A stretch of 64,000 bases of DNA from Megamerina dolium (Eukaryota > Arthropoda > Insecta > Diptera > Megamerinidae), in contig OY978526.1 of NCBI GenBank assembly GCA_963854835.1, positions 28,757,073 through 28,821,072 on the forward strand, written 5' to 3'. A program made the position numbers and the translations under genes. Every line of letters starts with the position of its first letter. The stretch's first letter is position 1. Shown piece after piece: positions 63,091 through 64,000 of the stretch. The notes under the pieces are model-generated. The model had not been told where the DNA came from, searched no databases, and worked only from the letters and a program-made list of their open reading frames with translations.

Positions 63091-64000
63091 CAGGTCAGTC
63101 CATAAATTCGTGCGTTTTTCTTAGGTGATTTTAAAATAAATAAAAAAAAATAAGTTTTCAGTATTTATTAATCAATAATATATTTTCATGCATTATTTGA
63201 AATGTCTTCCCAACGTCTAGGTAAATTTTTAATTCCCTGCTCAAAAAATTGTTTGTCCTTGGAGCCAAAATACGTCGATATCCCTTTTTATAGCTTCTTT
63301 TGAGGTGTAGTTCTTATTGCTTAAATGGGACTGAAGTCCGCGGTAAAGGTGATCGTCGCAAGGTACAATATCCGGAGAGTATGGTGGATGCGGCATTAGC
63401 TTCCATCCGACCTCATTCAGCTTGCCTAAGATCTGTCTTGCGGTATGCGGTCTTTCGTTTTAGTGGTGAAACAAAACTTTGCGTCTATCGACTAAAGACG
63501 GTCCATTTTTTTCTAGTGCTTCATTAAGTTTGGATAGTTGATGGCAATAATAATCAACTGTGATCCTCTGGTTTGGTTCCAGCAGATCAAAATAAATGAT
63601 ACCGGCCATATCCCACCAACAGGAGACCATCTCTTTGGTTCTTTACAATAATCCTGTTTGTAAGCGCCAGCTGAGAACACACATTCACTGTTTCCTGAAG
63701 GTTTGCTACGGAAAGTTTATGCGGAACCCATTTTCTCAGCTTTGGAACCTTTCTCAATTGCACCAAGTGCCCGTAAACTGTTCCATGTGATGAATTGAAC
63801 AATCATATCTACTGTCAAACTTGGATCAGCTTCCACGAGTTCCACCAAGGCATCGGAGTTAAAGACCTCAGAACGACCAGTGCGTGGGGCATCCTCAACG
63901 TCACAATAACCACTTCGGAATTTGGAACACACTCTTGCGCAGTGCTTGCACACACCGTATTCTACCCATGAAGTGTGTTTATTTCTGCAGTAGCAGTTGT
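63091..64000 (-). pseudogene. Decayed mariner, running off the right edge
   Basis: Minus-strand mariner. The left end GGTCAGTCCATAAATTCGTG near 63093 is like a mariner inverted repeat, so the element starts near 63091. The transposase is read right to left. VCSKFRSGYCDVEDAPRTGRS with ALVELVEADPSLTVD (63717-63953) forms the DNA-binding region and linker. After a shift, SSHGTVYGHLVQLRKVPKLRKWVPHKLS (63587-63802) is followed by WYDMAGIIYFDLLEPNQRI (63540-63610). Further frameshifted pieces near 63350-63480 resemble the PHPPYSPD block with the last catalytic residue. Many frameshifts show it is old. The 5' end lies beyond the window. Confidence 0.85.

Overview
The window is AT-rich nuclear DNA of an insect. 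It is most likely a higher fly, and perhaps a tephritid fruit fly; that is an inference from the long AT-rich introns, many short CA/CAA/TA tracts, Jockey- and RTE-type LINEs, mariner elements and a tRNA-derived SINE. No bacterial, organellar or viral genes were seen.

One host gene can be supported, on the + strand. Three exons join in phase: 34070-34239 (phase 1 in, 0 out), 49867-49993 (0 in, 1 out) and 52106-52229 (1 in, 2 out). Together they encode one immunoglobulin domain (Cys, Trp, then a D-x-A-x-Y-x-C motif) followed by the start of a fibronectin type III domain. This is the layout of an insect cell-adhesion or receptor protein of the Ig superfamily. I do not recognise which one. The upstream exon was not found, so the 5' intron may exceed 34 kb. 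The introns between the three exons are 15,627 and 2,112 bp. The next exon downstream is unresolved; two weak candidates are at 55272 and 55916.

Nearly everything else recognisable is mobile or repetitive DNA. From left to right: a scrambled SINE (1880-2240); a 5'-truncated Jockey-type LINE with target duplication (5493-6474); decayed LINE pol ends (8180-9330, 23040-23937, 28270-28680, 35930-36964); an RTE-like 3' end (9365-9550); two 1.6-1.9 kb repeats with internal ~300-bp periodicity (R1 15654-17232, R2 17436-19324); more SINE copies; a 17-G tract (24028-24044); a complete but internally deleted mariner (39316-40381); a 554-bp mariner-derived short element (41166-41719); a second, longer Jockey copy almost identical to the first (43169-44450); a satellite-like array with higher-order structure invaded by two SINEs (44451-46600); a decayed mariner (48251-49069); R3 inside the 2.1 kb intron (50300-51869); a diverged R relative carrying a 169-bp TA tract (52555-52920); an RTE-type LINE broken by a SINE (52926-54602); R4 (57269-58847); and a mariner running off the right edge (63091-64000).

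The best leads are the R family (defined ends, inverted 13-mers, hairpin end, alternating ~145/~153-bp spacing of a GGGCGTGG motif), the recent Jockey activity, and the SINE family with one clear 12-bp target duplication. I saw no gene cluster that looks like a new multi-gene system.
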